Below are positions 11,261 through 21,119 of a stretch of DNA of 64,000 nucleotides, piece by piece. This DNA is from Trifolium pratense. Lineage: Eukaryota; Streptophyta; Magnoliopsida; Fabales; Fabaceae. A program made the translations under genes and the position numbers. Under the pieces are notes generated by a model, which was not told the origin of the DNA, did no database searches, and was given only the letters and a program-made list of their open reading frames with translations. The first letter of the stretch is position 1. Every line of letters starts with the position of its first letter. The stretch covers positions 56,504,439-56,568,438 of the forward strand of contig NC_060062.1 in NCBI RefSeq assembly GCF_020283565.1. The letters are read 5' to 3'.

Positions 11261-12039
11261 CCTAGCGAGTGCCTCTTGCCAGGACAGTTCAAAACTTGCG
11301 TTTTCTACACCAAATCACCCAAAAATCCCATTTTTCATGTTATAAACCCCAAATGAGTTTGTATTCAAGTGCAACAAACATATCTAAACACAAAAGGACG
11401 GTTCATTTCACCGATCTACCATTTTTACTACGAAAAAGTAGAGATTTAACACTTTTACTCAAAACTCTCAAGAACACAAAGTTCTTGAGTTTAATCCTTT
11501 ATAAATCTCGTTTTTAACCATTAGATTCGTTCATACATCATGATAAGAGCATGTTAAACATGTTATGAACCTTAGAATCGATTTCCATTAAGAAAATCCA
11601 TCCAAACTAAAACGAAAATGGGGTGGAGGAAGTTCGGGTTCGGAGAAATCGACATTCTCCCCTTCCTCGAGTCACCCACGAATATGAAATCTACTCTCTT
11701 ACCTGGATTCGAAGAAAACTCGAAGATTTGCTCTTGATCTCTAGCTCTTCTTCTTGCCCTAGCTCCTCAAGCTCTCTCCTCTCTTCTCTCAAAAACACAA
11801 GAACATGAGAAATGAATTCTCTCTTCCCTCACTATGCCCATATCGGCGCTCCACACACACACAAGGCCCATTGGGCCTCAAGCCCAATTGGCTTGGCCCA
11901 ATAACAGGTTAACTCACTCTACTCGCCTAATAACTAAAGTACTCGATAAATAACTCAAGTTATTAACTTAATTAAAATGCCACGTTAAATAAAATATTTT
12001 AACACATAAAAATAATAATATGAAAATTGGGTCGTTACA

Positions 12040-12333
12040 TTCTCCACTTTCATCTTTCATTCCTTCAGCGCGCGCCAATGCCTCTTGGGCCGTTGTTGTT
12101 TCTTTTTTGGGCCTGGCCCAACTATCTTTCGATTCGATTTTGTGCTTTAGACAGCCTCCTGACAAAACCAAAACTGAATGTGCCTTCCAAAGCTTTCGAA
12201 ACACTCCCTTGCTTCGACATAGTTAGACCTCGGCACCATCTTTGAAAGTTTTATTTTGACAATATATCCTTCAAAATAAATGTTGGACCCACAAATTATA
12301 TTTAATTGATAAATACCAAATTTATGTCCAACA
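12040..12333 (-). repeat. 3' LTR of the Tat/Ogre element, partial
   Basis: Matches 25267-25560 base for base in length (294 bp). The outer 482 bp are absent because element a interrupts it at 12039/12040. Confidence 0.9.
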
Positions 12334-12350
12334 AATTGCCCCCCAAAAAT
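12334..12350 (-). other. Polypurine tract of the Tat/Ogre element
   Basis: The minus strand reads TTTTTGGGGGGCAATT directly before the LTR start TGTTGGAC. It primes plus-strand synthesis. Confidence 0.8.
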
Positions 12351-12584
12351 GCCATTTTCGACTATGTCTATCGAAAGAGGAAGTGGCGTTTTTGAAAGTG
12401 TTAATGGATATCTTTCTTTTCCATTTATCTCTCCTATCGTTTAGGTTGACATTCAAAACTTTGGATTGGCTCCAAATTTTTTTTTTTCACTTGTCAAGGG
12501 ATTTGGACACTTGTCAACATAGGAAGTTGAATAATTTGTTATTTTCCCTTTTTGGATTATTTTAATCTTCAGATTACGCGTCTC

Positions 12585-12593
12585 TATAAATAG
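12585..12593 (+). promoter_or_regulatory. TATA box of the antisense PMD gene
   Basis: TATAAATAG lies about 240 bp upstream of the ATG at 12829, after a pyrimidine/AT-rich stretch. It is a textbook plant TATA box on the strand opposite to gag-pol. The rest of 12351-12828 is an untranslated leader or promoter; no other frame is convincing. Confidence 0.6.
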
Positions 12594-12828
12594 CTGGATT
12601 CTCTCTTCATTACGTTTTTTCCCAATTTCGCTCTGTCAACTGTTCATCTTCTTCTTCATCTTCTGCGATTCTTTCTTGGATTCTTGCTTCCAAAGGTCTC
12701 CTATTTCCACAACTTTGTTTATCACAAAATCATCAACTTTCCTTTTCCTCAGATTTTTCCAAACAACCTGTGGTTCCCAAATTCAACCCTAATCGCCGTT
12801 CTTTCGCACAATCTTTAAACCTTCATCA

Positions 12829-15800
12829 ATGGCGTCAGGTTCAGACATTGGAAAAACACTTCCTTACGCCGGTAAATGGACCACCACCACGCTTTCTTCT
12901 TACGACGAGGATGTGGTTCCAGAACCATCGTTGCGTCTGGACTTACAAAAGGTTTGGGAAAGTCAAGTAATCTTTCCTTATTCTGTTGATAATCTTGTGC
13001 ATGCGTTTGGGGGACCCAAACCAAGTGATAAAAGCCGGAATTCCAAGGTTCTGTCTATTTTCCCTGTTTACAAACCTTGTGCTCCTAGGGTTTTCATTAG
13101 TGAACCCTATAATTTTAGCTACATCAAAGCACCTAACAGGGTGTTTCGATCAGCACCTTCTCTGAATGACCAATACCTTGGCTGGTTAGACAGGATACAA
13201 CGTGATAAAGCTGACATCTGGCAAGCTTGTGGTAATTATGACCTTATTCAACTTTCTCGGACAGGCCTTAAATATCAACAAGAGATGATTATTGCTGCTT
13301 TACACTTCTTTGAGTCTTCCACCAACACCTTTCATTTCGAGTGTGGCATGATGACTCCTACACTGCTAGATGTTGCTGCCATTACTGGCCTATCACCTCT
13401 TGGTGACACTTATGATCCTTTCAAAGCTTCCGACACCATCAAATTTGATTTTCGAAACAAGTCTTACTCCAAATACATTGTTGAAAATCGAAAAACTAAT
13501 GATGAAGTGAGTGATGAAGAGCATGTTGCTTTCTTAACCCTATGGCTATCTCAGTATGTCTTCTGCACTCAATCTCTCCAAGTGGCCAATAAGTTTATCC
13601 CTATGGCCATTCAACTACATGAATGTCAGCAATTCAACTTTGCTCGACTTGTTCTTGTGAACACCTTAAGAGAACAGGCGATGGATCTACCTTTTTAGGT
13701 GCTGGCCCCTTCTGGTTGCTGCAATTGTGGTTAACTGCCACATTCCATACTGAACTTGACCTTTTCTTGCCTGAGCCATATTACGAGGAGTCACGAACGC
13801 GCCAAATCGAAGGCACAAGGCTGGCAAGGATGGTTCCTAGGGAAAGAGGCCTTAGTTATGATGTGGCTTTCCAACAATACTTTAATGCTTTTCTCAGCCT
13901 GAAGAAATTCAAGCCTAGCTTTGCTCCTTTTGTGGATAGGCCACTTGGTCCCCCTTGGTTTACTCAAGCATTTCCTTCCCCACCAGAGTTTGAGGTGGTA
14001 ACCAACAGTATTTGGAGTGCCTACTTAATGCCCACAGTCTTGTCCTGTCGAATTGGCTTGACTTCTGGAGACTTTGGGTTAGTTGGCTATTTCCCAAACC
14101 TGGTGTCTCGCCAATTTGGCTTAACTCAAATACTCCCTAAGAGCATATATTTGGAAGAAAGGGAGGTTTGCTTAGGCAAGCATGGCATGACAGAACCACA
14201 GTTCCATTCATTCCTGAACCATTTTAACCAGCCTTCTTATGAGCTTACCCCATTCGACTTTGCTCCCTCGCATGCTTGCACTAGGGAATTCTTTAACTGG
14301 TGGTCTCGACATTATGAAGGACGCCTGGTTAATAGGACTGCCTTGCTTACTGCTATCTCTGATGGGTTTGACTCATCTATTTTAAACAAGATCAAGTCAA
14401 AGCTGAACGCCAGAGGTACTCCTTTTGCTTCGACTTTTGTTTACCTAATTTTTGCCTTGCGTACTTTTCTCTCCTGTGTACTTCTCTAATGCAGGGAGTA
14501 AGTCGAAAACAGGTTCTAGCAACTCTAACAAACCTCTTCCTCCACCACCAAAGGTTGAACTAAAGGTAAGCATTTACCTTTTTGTGGCCTCTCACACTTT
14601 TGTAGGATTTCCATATTAACTTTGATATGCCCTTTCCAGATTACTTCGCGCAAAAGGTCACATTCAGCTGAAGCTCCTTCTGCTTCGAAGAAACAAAGAC
14701 CTATTCCAGCCACTTGTTCAAGTGCTCCAGATAAGGTATCCATTTAGCCAAAGACTTCTTTTTCTTTTGTCTTGAATGTGAACTTACTGAATTATGGCCT
14801 GTAGGATATTCCTGTCCTCTCGACCATCCCTGAGCAAACTAACACTGCCACCACTCAAGATCTTCCCCATAATGCTGAACCCATTAACGACGAGAAGAAG
14901 AAAAAGAAGAAGAAGTAGAAGGAACACCAATCCAACCAAGAAGGTACTCCTGAGCAAAAGTCCTCTGAAGTTGAGGAACAACCTAACACTCTTGCATCAC
15001 CTGAGAACCCTCCTCCAGAGCAATCAGAGAAGAAAAAGAAGAAGAAAAAGAAACACAGAAAATCTCCTTCTGCAGCTACTGTTGTCGAGGCTCCTGCTGT
15101 TGCAAAAGAAACAACTTCACAGCTTGAAGCTTCTGTTACCCATCAAGCCCAAGTAAGCCATTTTTACTTCTTATTACTTCCTCAGCTCTTGACTGTGTTA
15201 CTTATTCTTTCATGGCTTCATTTATTTCAGCCACAAAATTCTGCTCAAGTTAGTCCTCAAGATAAGCCTTCTCCTAGCAAAGCAGCTGAAGGGGTGGTTG
15301 AAGGACCAACTGGTGCGCAGCCTGAAGGTGTGCTAGAAAAATCTCCATCTCCTCAGCCTGTCGAAACGGCCATCCTTAATGAAACCTCATCACCACCCAA
15401 AGCTCCTGGCTCGCCTCACCGCGTTTTGGAGGATAATACTCTTAGGCCTAACAATGAAGAGGACCAACCTGACCAAGGCCTAACGCAACAAGATCCTTTG
15501 ACAAATCCTGCCCAAGTATTAATTGATAATGATCCTCCAACCAACCTTCAAGCTGACCCTGCTGCCAACCTTTCCACTGAACAAAGGCCAACAGTTGATG
15601 GCGAGCATTCCACTACCAATCAACCGCAACCAAGTGGGTCAAACCATGAGTCCAGTTCAACCAGTGCTGACACTTTCGACTCCGATGATGGTAACTCCTA
15701 CATTGGTGATTCGCTTGGTGAAGAGGGGACCTCTGTGTCGAAGCCACCTCATACTGTTGTCTTGCCAGCTGAACTTGCTAGAGAGTTAAAAGATTTAACT

Positions 15801-16538
15801 CCAGCAGATGCACTCAACAAGCTTTTGTCAAGCCATGGCGCCTCTAGTTCTGCTATTGAAGACACAGAGGGTAAAGAAGATGCACTTGCGCAGGAACAGT
15901 TTGAGCATGAAATCAGATTTAGGCGAGAGATTCTTAATGGGGATATGCTGGGCCTGCTTGAACGTGATTCTTCCATATACTACAACATCAAAGCCCTTTT
16001 CCGCAAACTACAGAACCCAATGACTAACGAAGCAATGTTCCTTCTATTGACTCAGGCTGAAACCTTTTTAGAACAGTTCGTTAGTCAATCTCAACTCTTA
16101 ACCAGGACCAGCAACCTTCTGACATCTCTGCTTGCAACACAGCAACACCATTTCGAGCAAGCCAATAATTGCAATGCAGAAGTCACAAATATCAAAGCTG
16201 CCTCTGATGAAGCTCTCGAGCAGCTTGTGGCTTGTGAGAACAATATTGCTCAATGGCAATCTGAAATCGAAACGTTGAAGGAAAAGGTTCGACAGGAAGA
16301 GGCTAAGATGGAAAAACTAGCTGCAGTGGCTATCGAAGCACAAAAGGTCAAGCTTGATGAGCTAGCACGCGAAGGCATCCAGCATTACAGTGATGGTCTG
16401 GCTGTCCAGAAGCGGGTTGAGCATCTTACCAGTGACAAAGAGATGCTGCAACGTAAACTGGTGTCCATTCGAACCCAGTATTACCAATTCCAAGCAGCCA
16501 ATCGAAAGCCTCCTTCGCCATCTCAACAACAACCTTGA
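12829..16538 (+). pseudogene. Antisense five-exon plant-mobile-domain gene (damaged)
   Basis: Exons deduced from GT/AG sites and frame continuity are 12829-14415, 14495-14565, 14640-14735, 14805-15152 and 15231-16538. Intron 1 is phase 1, the others phase 0; introns are 69-79 bp and read as stop- or shift-containing sequence. The first about 480 residues are a plant mobile domain: FHFECGMMTPTLLDVAAITG, then GPFWLLQLW, then a C-terminal half with PQFHSFLNHF. Then come a basic K-rich linker, a long Pro/Ser/Glu-rich region, and a C-terminal coiled coil (roughly the last 200 residues, IETLKEKVRQEEAKMEKLA). Two lesions are seen: a one-base shift between about 13660 and 13690, where the frame changes inside the domain, and an in-frame TAG at 14916-14918 in the lysine run. 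PMD proteins of the MAIN/MAIL1 family act in nuclear gene and transposon silencing, and PMD ORFs are known in plant transposons; the role here is unknown. Confidence 0.8.
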
Positions 16539-16909
16539 CTTTGTTATTTTTTAGTCTTAGGGCTTTTTCTCTTTTGGATGTTTTAATTGTGAATCCTTTA
16601 ACACTAGGAACTGTCGAACAATTTCGGGCATGCCTTTTTAATGTATGCCCTTTTTGGCTTTTTTAATGCTGCATGTTTATATTTTTTGCTGAGTATTTTA
16701 TCCTCTTGTTGTTGTTTGCTTCCCTCTTTTTTGGGTCATTATCCCGAGCCTTATTAATGGCATTTTGTAAGGAATGAAACGAACATGTTTCCAAAGCAGT
16801 CAACATAATTAACTACATGGCTTTGAGCATTAATGCCATGGCATTTCCCTATGCAAACTGACCATGGTTAGTTGTAACTGCCTAAGCATTAACGCGCGTT
16901 AAATCCTTC
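16539..16909. other. Spacer between the two antisense genes
   Basis: T-rich sequence after the PMD stop codon, probably 3' untranslated region and terminator, then the promoter region of the next unit. No coding frame is seen. Confidence 0.5.
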
Positions 16910-16918
16910 TATAAATAC
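16910..16918 (+). promoter_or_regulatory. TATA box of the small antisense gene
   Basis: TATAAATAC, 68 bp upstream of the ATG at 16986 and followed by a CT-rich leader (TCATCACTCTTCACAAACC), a good plant TATA/initiator layout. Confidence 0.6.
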
Positions 16919-16985
16919 TCATGCCTTGCAACTCTTTTTCTCATCACTCTTCACAAACCATCGCATCAACATCTCTTAATAAAGA

Positions 16986-17336
16986 ATGGATAACAAGAAA
17001 AATCCTTCTTCTTCCACCCTAGATTCAAACACTCCACGTCCTCTTGGAAGGGGACGAATCAAGATTCCAGCTTCCAAACCTCCACGCACTAGAATCCTTC
17101 GCCCTAGGCCGGCAACAGCTAAGATGGTAGAAACCATCATTCTCTCTTCTGACTCTTCAAGCTCCAGTTCAGATGATGAAGATGAGGATTACCTTGAGTT
17201 CCTCAGCACCCTAGAGCCTGACGAAGAGTACCCAGGAACTCCGACTCCTTCTTCTGAGGGCGAAGACTCTCAGATTTCAGAACTCTCCAATTCTGATTCA
17301 AAGGATGAAGGAGCTCAAGCTCAAGGTAAACCCTAA
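16986..17336 (+). CDS. Small basic/acidic protein with SUMO-interaction-like motif
   Basis: A 116-residue intact frame not recognised as any known family. Residues 4-46 are rich in Lys, Arg and Pro (GRGRIKIPASKPPRTRILRP), suggesting nuclear localisation or nucleic-acid binding. Residues 48-53 are V-E-T-I-I-L, followed by SSDSSSSSSDDEDED (54-68), the hydrophobic core plus Ser/acid tail typical of phospho-regulated SUMO-interaction motifs. The rest is acidic and Ser-rich. It has its own TATA box, and AATAAA signals follow at 17419. A GT at the sequence CAAGGTAAACCC near the stop could be a splice donor, so the protein may be longer. It faces the end of integrase tail to tail. The function is unknown; the SIM reading is by pattern only. 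Confidence 0.6.
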   Translation: MDNKKNPSSSTLDSNTPRPLGRGRIKIPASKPPRTRILRPRPATAKMVETIILSSDSSSSSSDDEDEDYLEFLSTLEPDEEYPGTPTPSSEGEDSQISELSNSDSKDEGAQAQGKP

Positions 17337-17418
17337 GTGGTTACCCTTCAACATTCAACCAGTTCTTGTACTTTCTTGAATATTCTTGAATGATTGGTTG
17401 TATTGTTGATTTTTTATG

Positions 17419-17424
17419 AATAAA
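17419..17424 (+). terminator. Poly(A) signal of the small antisense gene
   Basis: AATAAA within TGAATAAAAATTTATTC, 83 bp after the stop codon. The remaining bases to 17572 are AT-rich and non-coding. Confidence 0.5.
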
Positions 17425-17572
17425 AATTTATTCTTTCTTGGCATTTTCTTTTACCATTTCGCAATTTTTTATTCTTGCGTTATTCACTTTTTATGCATAT
17501 TTCTTGCAACATTGGCTTGTATTTCTTTAAATACTTGCCATTCATGTTGACTGAACGTTTCTCAGGAGTTAA

Positions 17573-19603
17573 CTATTCAATCTCATAAGCCCCATTTGAT
17601 AATACTTGGGAAATCTTAAATGGCCCTTCCCAATTGGGTGACCACTTTCCAAAGACTCGATCTCTTCTGTCCATGGGAAGGATAACTTTCCAGACCAAAT
17701 CCCCTAAGTCGAAGAGTTTGGATTTAACCCTTTTATTATATGCTTTAGCAATTCTTTCCTTTTGGCGAATTAAAGCATCCAACGCCTGTAACCTCTCCTC
17801 ATCCACATCTATTAATTCATCTAACATTAAATTCCAATAATGGTCAGGAGGTAGTTCCCATTGCCTTTGCACTCGAATTGACTGCATCATTATCTCAACA
17901 GGTAACACAGCATCATGACCATACGTTAGTCGAAAGGGCGTCGAACCTGTTGATTCTTTAGGAGAATTCCTGCATGCCCATAGGACTTGGTCCAAGGTCT
18001 TATGCCAATTCTTTGGCTTTTGAGCAACGTGTTTCTTAATCAAACCAATTATGACCTTGTTGGCCGCTTCAACTTGGCCATTTGCTTGAGCGTAATAAGG
18101 CGTCGAAGTCATTAGTTTAAAACCTGATTGTTCAGCAAAATCTTGCATCTTTCGACCAACAAACACTGTTCCTTGGTCTGTAGTGATCGTCTCAGGAAGC
18201 CCAAACCTATAAATAATATGGTTTTGGATAAAATTGATCACTGTTTCCTGATCCACGTTTGTTAGGGCAACAGCCTCTATCCATTTGGTAAAATAGTCAA
18301 TCCCAACTAGTATATAACGTTGGTTCTTTGATGACGCAGGCCTAATCTCACCAATTAAATCTAAAGCCCAGCCTATAAAAGGCCAAGGTTTGATAATCGA
18401 GTGCAACTCGCTGGCTGGGACATGTTGTATCCCTGCGTGTTTTTGACACTCTTGACACCCTTTCGCATATTCTATGCAATCCTTAAGCATAGAAGGCCAA
18501 TACAATCCCTGTCGAAACAGAAGCCATTTCATTTTGTGGCCTGCTTGATGGGCGCCACAGGCCCCACTATGGGCATTTGAAATTGCTACATACGCCTCAT
18601 TTTCATTTAGGCACTTTAATAAAACTCCTTCAGGTGTTTTCTTAAATAACTCATTTCCCATGATTGTGTAACTCAAGGCTCTATACTTAACCTTTCTATC
18701 GGCTGTACCTGTTGGATTTTCTATGTATTTAACAATGGGTTGCCTCCAATCACTGTCAGCCAAATTGTCAATCACGAAGATTTCGGTCATAACTTTATCA
18801 AAGTGTACATCTGCCATTTCTGACTCCATTTCGACACTTTGTTCATTTGCCCCCAGCTGATGGGGTATTACTTCACATGAGATTAGTTTTTCTTTAATTT
18901 CAACTAACTCATCTAATCTTTTCCCTGTTACCTTATAGCCAGAAGCAATTTGGGCCAAATCATTAGCTTCTTGGTTATCGATCCGAGGCACATGTTGAAT
19001 ATCACATGAATCGAATCGTTTTAGTAACGAGAAGGCAATAACAAAGTACTTCATCAAATGTTCTTGAATGCATTTGTATTCCTTTGCCAACTGCTTTATT
19101 ACTAACTCAGAGTCTCCTCTGATTTTAACATGTTTTGCCCCCAAGTATAAAAGAATCTTTAGACCTGCAATTAAAGCCTCGTACTCGGCTTCATTATTGG
19201 AGCACGTTCCATTAATCTTGTACTTAAACTTTGTTGGAATCTTTGAAGGAGAAATGACTAAGATTCCAATTCCTGTACCATGTTTGTGCTTCGAGCCATC
19301 AAAGTATAACACCCAAGGCTCAGATTCCACATATGTTATTGGAATTTCAACCACTGAATGATCAACAAGGAAGTCGGCCACTATTTGACCTTTTACAGCC
19401 CTCAGAGGCTGGTAAGTCAATGAATACTCAGTTAAAGCTAAAGCCCACTTCCCAATTCGACTATGCAAGATTGGTTTTAACAACATAAACATGAGAGTAA
19501 ACATAAACATGAACTGGCTTGATATATTGCTTAAGTTTGGTACAAGAGAAATACATACATAGACAAAGTTTTTCAATTGAGCTATATCTAGTTTCAGCAT
19601 CAT
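17573..19603 (-). pseudogene. Pol C-terminal part: second RNase H and integrase (Tat/Ogre)
   Basis: From about residue 55 the protein follows on from the RT frame (KPILHSRIGKWAL, end of RNase H 1). The archaeal-type second RNase H, a hallmark of Tat elements, has LYFDGSKHKHGTGIGIL, the E of CSNNEAEYEALIAGL, the D of IRGDSELVIKQL and the D of NQEANDLAQIA. Integrase follows with an H-H-C-C zinc domain (AHQAGHKMKW ... CQECQKH) and the catalytic triad D (WALDLIGEI), D (TTDQGT) and E (NGQVEAANK), all present. The frame starts only after a small deletion near 19490 that separates it from RT; the first about 50 residues are out-of-frame read. The C-terminus ends at KISQVLSNGAYEIE, a little short for the family. 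Confidence 0.85.
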
Positions 19604-21119
19604 TTAAGATTCTACTTAGATAATAAAGAGCCTTTTCTACGCCATTTTCATCCTCTTGTGCGAGCATGCTTCCAATAGTCGAATCTGATGCTGCAACATA
19701 CAACTTCATTGCTTTGTTTCGAATAGGAGGCATTAAAGTTGGAGGCTTCGACAAGTATGCCTTAATATCATCAAATGCCTTTTGTTGTTCCGTTCCCCAT
19801 TCAAATACATCACCTTTCTTGAGCCTCAGCAGTGGAGAAAAAGGTTGAGCTTTGCCACTTAGGTTTGATATAAACCTTCTCAAGAAATTGATCTTTCCTA
19901 GCAAGGATTGAAGCTGTTTCTTCGTTCCTGGAGGTTTTGTCTCCATGATAGCCTTTGTCTTGTTTTGGTTAATTTCTATGCCCTTTTTATGCACAACAAA
20001 GCCAAGGAAATCTCCTGCATGTACACAAAAAGCACATTTCAGTGGATTCATTTTTAATCCACATTTTCTCATTCTTTCGAACGATTTTTTAAGATGTTCG
20101 ATATGTTCATCCTGGGAAGAGGATTTCACAACAATATCATCAATATAAACTTGCATAAATATTTCAATAAAATCATGAAAAATCAAGTTCATAGCTCTTT
20201 GGTATGTTGCTCCAGCATTTTTCAATCCAAAAGGCATCACCACCCACTCATAGGTGCCTAAAGCACCAGGGCAACGGAATGCGGTTTTTGGCACATCATC
20301 CTCATCAATAAAAATTTGGTTATAACCTGAATAGCCATCTAACATACTTAAATATTCATGTCCTGCTGCTGAATCAACTAACATTTCGGCTACAGGCATG
20401 GAATATTCATCTTTAGGTGTAGCATTATTCAAATCCCTAAAGTCTATACAAACCCTAAGTGACCCATTTTTCTTAATGACAGGGACAATATTAGCTAACC
20501 ATTCCACATACCTGGTTGTTCGAATGAACTTGCATTTGAGCAACCTTTCGATTTCTGCTTTGATCTTTGTCATGATTTCTGGCGCAAACCTCCTTGGAAG
20601 CTGCTTCACAGGTTTCTTATCTGGTCGAAGGGGTAGCCTATGCTCCACTAGATTTCTGCTCAGCCCAGGCATTTCGTTATAATCCCATGCAAAGCAATCT
20701 CTGTATTTCTTAAGCAACTCGACCATTCTTTCTTTTAGGGTTGGATCAATATTGGCACTAATATAAGTTGGCCTTTTAACAGAGCCATCTCCAATATCAA
20801 CTTCTTGCAAAGGATCTTGGGCTTGCATTCTTTGAATCGAACTGTGTGGATCTTTTTCAAAACCCAAAGGCGCATCATCATAGATACAGTCTAACCTTTG
20901 CTTTTTTCCATCATTTACCTCACTAGCCTCCAAGGCCAGTTCATCTCTTAAGTCACCATTGGCTTCGACAGCCATATCTTCTTGAACATTAATGGCCTCA
21001 AGGGCCATTTTGATTCTATTTTCGACTGCGTAAGCCGTAATTCGATCCCATGCTGGGGACTCAATCATCATACTCATTATGGTTGACCCATCCAGACACT
21101 GGTGGGTGTGCATCTTCAA
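19461..21119 (-). pseudogene. Pol: reverse transcriptase and RNase H 1 (Tat/Ogre)
   Basis: RT spans about residues 165-335 with VPVIKKNGSLRVCIDFRDLN and the catalytic Y-I-D-D at residues 325-328. RNase H 1 follows (LYVAASDSTIGSMLAQ ... RYSSIEKLCLCMYFSCTKLKQYI). The upstream end overlaps the protease frame by 59 bp in another register, so a one-base change near 21065-21100 separates them. This could be a lesion or a translational shift, because a separation of pro and pol is usual in Ogre elements. The downstream end runs out of frame near 19490, where about a dozen bases seem missing. Confidence 0.85.

Larger units (their letters stand above)
4633..12039 (-). mobile_element. Element a: non-autonomous Tekay-related element, right part
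   Basis: The visible parts are the 5' end of the interior (4633-5153), a PBS and a complete 5' LTR that is split by the gag-only element at 6587-11260 (plus its TSD copy). The interior matches element b (38370-38684) and element c (45960-46364). Nothing coding is seen. The other LTR and the rest of the interior must lie left of the window, because G1 or the 4417-4632 fragment interrupts it. Confidence 0.75.
5154..12039 (-). repeat. Element a 5' LTR, split by a nested element
   Basis: The LTR runs from TGTAACACCC at 5154 to GGGTCGTTACA at 12039. With the nested element and one TSD removed it is about 2.2 kb. It is closely similar to the b LTR (33191-35499), including a two-copy 'GTCATGACGGAC' minisatellite (5765-5825) and irregular repeats of GATATCCTTCTTTAT (about 5997-6300). 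Confidence 0.85.

Noticed and set aside
12020..12245. Small ORFs on both strands, repeated near 25226-25453
   Set aside because: They are translations of the two copies of the Tat LTR.
14784..14981. Minus-strand Leu-rich ORF resembling a membrane segment
   Set aside because: It is the complement of the Lys-rich linker of the PMD gene.
21061..21119. Programmed frameshift between protease and RT of the Tat element
   Set aside because: The frames overlap by 59 bp but I see no convincing slippery site, and a simple indel explains it as well.
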